A DNA stretch of 20,039 nt from Bacteroidales bacterium UBA6346 (lineage in GTDB: Bacteria > Bacteroidota > Bacteroidia > Bacteroidales > UBA932): assembly GCA_002438905.1 (NCBI GenBank), contig DJSA01000039.1, positions 1 through 20,039 of the forward strand, given 5' to 3'. Positions 17,201-20,039 of this stretch are shown here, in pieces (the first letter of the stretch is position 1; each line of letters starts with the position of its first letter). A program made the position numbers and the translations under genes. The notes below the pieces were generated by a model. The model worked only from the letters and a program-made list of their open reading frames with translations, ran no database searches and was not told where the DNA came from.

Positions 17201-17360
17201 GAACGGTCACGACAGCACCCATAAGAGGCACGTCCTCGTCATCCGTCACTGTTCCCCGGACATTGATGCTTTTCTGCTCCTGTGCATGTGCGGTTATCAG
17301 AAGTGTGAGGAACAGCGGCAAAAATGCCGCTATTCCTCTTAAAAAGTTGGTTAGCTTCAT
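14274..17360 (-). CDS. SusC/RagA-like TonB-dependent outer-membrane transporter
   Basis: A 1028-aa TonB-linked outer-membrane importer for oligosaccharides, working with the SusD encoded next. I start at the ATG at 17360; a TTG two codons upstream is not needed. The signal peptide ends near TAHAQ. It is followed by a carboxypeptidase-regulatory-like domain (VRGTVTDDEDVPLMGAVVTV; to about residue 100), then the plug: SIVVGYGTARLSDVTGSIS, FRVRGVTT, PLIIVDGVPASSIDD, LQVLKDAAAASIYGARAAAG. The rest is the 22-strand barrel, ending in a terminal Phe (FGLNLAF) as expected for BAM insertion. There is no STN domain between signal peptide and regulatory-like domain, so it is not the kind that signals through an anti-sigma factor. 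It lies 20 nt after the stop of the surface lipoprotein gene. Confidence 0.96.
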   Translation of the reverse strand: MKLTNFLRGIAAFLPLFLTLLITAHAQEQKSINVRGTVTDDEDVPLMGAVVTVQEVKNLYSTTDANGVFKIKVPAGSHIQVSYVGFKPYTAEVVSGRPSMTIRMTTEVLSLEQSIVVGYGTARLSDVTGSISMIDGAQLSSQATPQLSAQLEGMIAGLEVTRTNGDPGSSASFRVRGVTTMSTNDPLIIVDGVPASSIDDVAPEDVETLQVLKDAAAASIYGARAAAGVILITTKQAKFKEFKMSYNFEVGVDVPTDTPKFADAVEWMTGLNELKYNDGAKTLDSAYDNSYIESYNANHLDNPDQYPDTDWMGQAFKTHTIHTRHSFSMSGGAERVKTKFSIGYYDTDGLYAQKNFRKLNVRNNNDFRITDWIHGNVEWYMVYTNKLTPQSTYNSMPSDVSTLPPIYNAYWSDGAYADGKDGANPVAALNLGGNKTRNNYTFGGKFNLDITPFKNFMVTAVIAPNFYFSKFKDFKTKYQLRKLDGSYITGRNSAPTRLTETRNDSYNITKQLYLNYKLPLKKHDMGFMLGYEDYTNFWEYVSARRENYPLEMFPYLDFASEASQYSNGSAGHNAYMSFFGRVMYSYDKRYLLQVNVRTDGSSRFSKKHRWGTFPSASAGWVMSNEPWFQKSNVKKVINYLKLRASVGMLGNERINSEFPYLSLITFGNNYLPNIRTGQVDKVKTAYQMDYAFDDITWETTTTYGGGIDLSMFGKRLKVTADGYYKKTTGMLIEVGFPSYFGYNSPKNNAADMHTAGWDLNISWQDNFRGFNYGANFNLSDYRSRMGYMADKMNLTANTVTKEGSYYQEYYLYRSTGIINNESGMYDRDGNRIPLLTSNDKPGCLAYVDQDGDGQITPDKDRVLCGNSLPEYQFGGSLWANYKGIDFNMSFSGVGHRNVYFYDSWRNAYDYGYYSLPSYMVGNRWSPSLSDEENSGKRFPMLTTANKSNVNAPSDWWLFNGAYFRVKNITLGYTLPRNLTKKILISKLRFYFSANDLPAISGYPEGIDPNYRGGDFLLTSYIFGLNLAF

Positions 17361-17380
17361 TAGCAATCCGTTTTCATTTA

Positions 17381-19789
17381 TTACTGTGCGAGAGTTATTC
17401 CCGTGACCGTCACCTTCGCATTGCTTTCGCTCTTTTTGAGAGCGTCCCAGAGATTGTTATCGAGGTTTTCAGCGCTGATTGCAACGTCCTTTTCGTCTAT
17501 TTTGACCGTGCCTCCGACGGTTGCGTTCTCGATGCTCACGTTCGCACCGTTTATGGCGAGGCCTACAGCAAGACCCCAGTAGAGAACTGGCTTAGCATCT
17601 TCGGTCTCCGAAGGAGTGAAAAGCATGAATGCAGGCTTCGAGGTGCTTGTTCCAGTAATTGCTACAGTGCAGATGGCTTGTCCGACAAATCCTCCTGCAG
17701 CAGCCTTCGAATTGCTTCCACCGATTTGTCCGCTGACGCGGGCATTCACAATCTTTGCATTGCAGGCACGTCCAGCGATGCCGCCGATTGCGGTTTCCTT
17801 CTTCTTATACCACCCTCCGTCAACGATGCCCTCGCTAGTGCATCCGGAAATGACGATGCTTTTACCTTCTTTCTCACCGCAGGCGACTCCTACTATGCCA
17901 CCGACAAAGTTTCCTCTCATATTGTCGTCGTTTTTCACATCGAAGTAACGGCGCGTGCGCACAACAACTTCGCCCTTGTTGGTGCAATCCGTGATTGTGA
18001 CAGCGGCTCCGGCAGTCCTCTGCATACCGATCCGGCATGCCCAACGGTTGGCGATACCAGTCTCGAGTATCTTGGCGCTGATTCCGAGTATGCCGCCTAC
18101 GGCCGATGCGGAGGTGTTGTCAAAACTTTCCTTCATGTCAGCGGACGCCCTGGCTATTTTCCCGAAATTGCGGCAGCCGGTGAACTCTGTTCCGTTGACG
18201 CAGGCTATTCCGCAGATGCCTCCGTAGAATGACAGTCCGGTAATGGAGCCGCCCTCATTTTCACCGAGCTCTGCGTTAGTGTTATTGCCTGCTCCGGTCA
18301 CTTTTATAAGTACTTTTTCATTTTCCGTTCCGTTGTCGCAATTGATGAACTTTCCGGCCTTGCACTTGTCGTCAATCGAAGGAACACCCCTTGTCTCGTC
18401 GAACGAGGCAATCGTGTGCCCGAAAGCGGCAATTCCGCCTCCACAGCAGGCATGTGCCTTTTTAGTAACCTCCATCCTGATTTCGACATTCGACTTGTTT
18501 ATGCAATTTGAGATGGTTCCGCCGTTCTGTATCGCCACCATCCCGATGAACAAGTCATCGTCATACACGCTGAGTTTTACAGAGTAGCGAACTACAATAT
18601 CGTCAATTGTTCCAAGATTCGTTGCCGCAATAACAGCGGTTCCGTATGTCGTCGGGTCATCGAAACTTGCGAATTCTCCTGCAGTGTGCAAATGGGCGAC
18701 CTTGCCGTCTGCTCCAATGGTCTCGAAAAGAGGACAGGTGTTCTTGACCTGTGTGATGAGTCTACCCCCTCCGTCGAACTTCCCATTGAACACGCCTTTT
18801 GCCATGCTGAGGTTCTCAACTGTTATGTCTGTTGTCAGTGATACAAGCTTGCCGGAGAAGTCGTCCCCGTGGCTGATCCGGTATGCGAAACTCTCCCAGT
18901 CTTCAGCGGACTTGATGTATCTTCCGTCGAAGGTGTCTGCCACAGAAACAGTGAACTTTGCGACTGTTCCGGCAATAAACTCTATCGGCTTGTTCGGCTC
19001 GGCTATTGCAGTCATGTCGATTTTCTTCGTGTAAAGATTCTTGTCTGTGCCGACATTGACTGTGAGCGTCTTCATTCCAGTTGCAGGAGCGCAGGCGAAC
19101 CAGACGTCATTCGAGGATGTCTTGACCATGACGCTTTTCGGTGCAGTCTCGTCCATCGTGAGCATTCCGTTGGCGTAGTTTCCATTTCCAGCGAGCTGGA
19201 CGTCTGCCTCAAACTCCACGCTCTCAATTTTTTCGCCTTCAGGGATTCCCGTGACGGTGACAAGTCCGTATGCTGTGATATGGCTGAAATTCAAGGCGAC
19301 TTCTGTCGGAAATGCTCCCTCAATGGTGCTCTCAGCGCGTATTACCTGTGCCTTTTCATCACATGAAGTCGCTGAAGAGACCTGCTCCACCGGAATGCTG
19401 ATCCTTGTCTCGTTCGGCATGAGCGACACAGCGGCCGTTGACGGGCTCACTGCAATGAACGTGTGTGCCGAAACCTCTGTCTCAGGAACGAATGAAGCCT
19501 CGAAGCCTGCCGTCTTTCCGTCTTCGGACGGGGTGACTTTCGCCTCGGTCATGTCAGTCGTGTTGTAGCGAATGGCAACATTTGTGTTTGGTGTCCAGAG
19601 AACAGGATAGGCACTGCCGTCCTTTTCTCCGAATGTCGTGCGGGTCGCAGTCTCCGCACCGGCTGTGAATGACACCTTCAATGCCTCTTCTCCGTCATGG
19701 TTCCTAAGCTCAGCCTCGTTTTTGCTGCAGGCAGCAAGCGATATTGCCACAGCCGCAAAGAATGTGGTTTTTCTGATGATTTCTTTCAT
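17381..19789 (-). CDS. surface lipoprotein with fimbrillin-like N-terminus and GLUG-like repeats
   Basis: An 802-aa lipoprotein with lipobox SLAAC (Cys21). Residues about 35-285 resemble fimbrillin-family proteins (Mfa/FimA-like): TATRTTFG, VLWTPNTNVAIRYN, FIAVSPSTAAVS, and LNFSHITAYGLVTVTG. Residues about 290-770 form a Gly-rich repeat region like GLUG domains, with blocks GGICGIA, VGGILGIS, VGGIVGVA, IGGIAGRA and GGFVGQA. Most blocks are paired with a recurring Cys turn: SNCINKS, INCDNGT, TGCRNFG, TDCTNKG, SGCTSEG. This suggests a beta-solenoid with a stacked Cys ladder. Such proteins are adhesin-like or glycan-binding; the role here is inferred. It precedes susC, unlike most PUL surface glycan-binding proteins, and begins 14 nt after the small gene. 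No enzyme motif was seen. Confidence 0.75.
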   Translation of the reverse strand: MKEIIRKTTFFAAVAISLAACSKNEAELRNHDGEEALKVSFTAGAETATRTTFGEKDGSAYPVLWTPNTNVAIRYNTTDMTEAKVTPSEDGKTAGFEASFVPETEVSAHTFIAVSPSTAAVSLMPNETRISIPVEQVSSATSCDEKAQVIRAESTIEGAFPTEVALNFSHITAYGLVTVTGIPEGEKIESVEFEADVQLAGNGNYANGMLTMDETAPKSVMVKTSSNDVWFACAPATGMKTLTVNVGTDKNLYTKKIDMTAIAEPNKPIEFIAGTVAKFTVSVADTFDGRYIKSAEDWESFAYRISHGDDFSGKLVSLTTDITVENLSMAKGVFNGKFDGGGRLITQVKNTCPLFETIGADGKVAHLHTAGEFASFDDPTTYGTAVIAATNLGTIDDIVVRYSVKLSVYDDDLFIGMVAIQNGGTISNCINKSNVEIRMEVTKKAHACCGGGIAAFGHTIASFDETRGVPSIDDKCKAGKFINCDNGTENEKVLIKVTGAGNNTNAELGENEGGSITGLSFYGGICGIACVNGTEFTGCRNFGKIARASADMKESFDNTSASAVGGILGISAKILETGIANRWACRIGMQRTAGAAVTITDCTNKGEVVVRTRRYFDVKNDDNMRGNFVGGIVGVACGEKEGKSIVISGCTSEGIVDGGWYKKKETAIGGIAGRACNAKIVNARVSGQIGGSNSKAAAGGFVGQAICTVAITGTSTSKPAFMLFTPSETEDAKPVLYWGLAVGLAINGANVSIENATVGGTVKIDEKDVAISAENLDNNLWDALKKSESNAKVTVTGITLAQ

Positions 19790-19803
19790 AGTGAGTTTCT
19801 GAT

Positions 19804-19959
19804 TTAGAATGATCCATAGTACTTTTCCTCGGCCGAATCCACCGACATCGTCGCGTTCAGCTTACTGGCTGCAAATCCGTTCTCGGCGCATACTCCGAAA
19901 ACGGAACACTCCGGTGCGGAATATTCCGCCACCTTGTCCTGTTTTCTCAAATTGTTCAT
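19804..19959 (-). CDS. 51-aa small protein preceding the fimbrillin/GLUG lipoprotein
   Basis: I chose the ATG at 19959, after an A-rich stretch typical of Bacteroidetes leaders. The frame is open further up, including an ATG at 20004 and a GTG at 20016. The product begins MNNLRKQDKVAEYSAPEC and ends in ATMSVDSAEEKYYGSF. It has no signal peptide or membrane helix. The core YSAPECSVFGVCAENGFAAS recalls short unannotated proteins I have seen next to fimbrillin-family genes in Bacteroidales, with a Y-x-AP segment and an E-x-GFA-x-S segment. That likeness is from memory. It lies 14 nt before the 802-aa lipoprotein gene, so it is probably the first gene of the operon. Its function is unknown; a leader or regulatory peptide, or an accessory of the surface protein, is possible. 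Confidence 0.6.
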   Translation of the reverse strand: MNNLRKQDKVAEYSAPECSVFGVCAENGFAASKLNATMSVDSAEEKYYGSF

Positions 19960-20017
19960 GTTTTTTGTAGTGTTGGTTATGGTTAAAAATGTGAATTCCG
20001 ACATATACTGACACACT

Positions 20018-20034
20018 CACTCTTGCGGAGAGTG
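20018..20034 (-). other. hairpin upstream of the PUL operon
   Basis: A perfect 6-bp inverted repeat (CACTCT 20018-20023, AGAGTG 20029-20034, 5-nt loop) lies about 60 nt before the first ATG of the operon. It may be a leader hairpin, an operator half-site pair or the end of an upstream terminator. The window ends 5 nt later, so I cannot tell. No convincing TAnnTTTG promoter is visible between it and the ATG. Confidence 0.3.
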
Positions 20035-20039
20035 GAGCA

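Noticed and set aside
17324..18232. Long plus-strand open frame (about 300 codons) opposite the GLUG-like gene
   Set aside because: It lies wholly antisense to genes with clear domains, its product is low-complexity in Ser, Ala and Cys with no recognisable motif, and it reflects the biased codons of the repeat region.
17381..19789. Possible CRISPR or DNA tandem repeat in the GLUG region
   Set aside because: The repetition is at protein level with diverged codons; there are no regular identical DNA repeats or spacers.

Overview
The window reads as Bacteroidales (phylum Bacteroidota) chromosome. It has a SusC/SusD pair, several Bacteroidetes-style lipoproteins, a DUF1735-type domain, GLUG-like and fimbrillin-like surface domains, A-rich leaders without clear Shine-Dalgarno sites, and a TAnnTTTG promoter element in front of the one plus-strand gene. 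I cannot fix the genus from the sequence.

Layout. Positions 1-202 are an intergenic/promoter region. A lipid kinase of the YegS/diacylglycerol-kinase family lies on the plus strand (203-1210). It converges on a long minus-strand block, and a strong inverted repeat (1264-1297) sits in the gap as a likely shared terminator. From about 19959 down to 1327 there are eleven minus-strand genes with gaps of 10-87 nt, which I read as one polysaccharide utilization locus (PUL). In transcription order they are: a 51-aa small protein; an 802-aa lipoprotein with a fimbrillin-like N-terminus and a GLUG-like repeat region; SusC; SusD; an exported FAD-dependent oxidoreductase lipoprotein; a 215-aa single discoidin-like domain protein; GH31; a DUF1735 lipoprotein fused to an apparently dead alpha/beta-hydrolase domain; a 501-aa discoidin plus BspA-like protein; GH43; and GH3.

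How the genes may work together. The fimbrillin/GLUG lipoprotein, SusD and the DUF1735/pseudo-hydrolase protein are candidates for glycan capture at the surface, and SusC for TonB-dependent import. GH31, GH43 and GH3 are exo-acting types that would trim side chains and oligosaccharides. The two discoidin proteins may bind glycan in the periplasm or outside the cell. The oxidoreductase could modify a sugar or linked group chemically. No endo-acting backbone enzyme, polysaccharide lyase or regulator (HTCS, ECF sigma/anti-sigma) is inside the window. SusC has no STN signalling domain, so regulation is probably by a factor encoded elsewhere. The substrate cannot be named from sequence alone.

The most unusual items are the DUF1735 protein whose hydrolase-like half has lost its Ser and His, the 51-aa leading gene, the surface lipoprotein placed before susC, and the secreted oxidoreductase placed between susD and the hydrolases. 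I see no tRNA, rRNA, CRISPR, insertion sequence or attachment site. No gene-free stretch exceeds about 200 nt.
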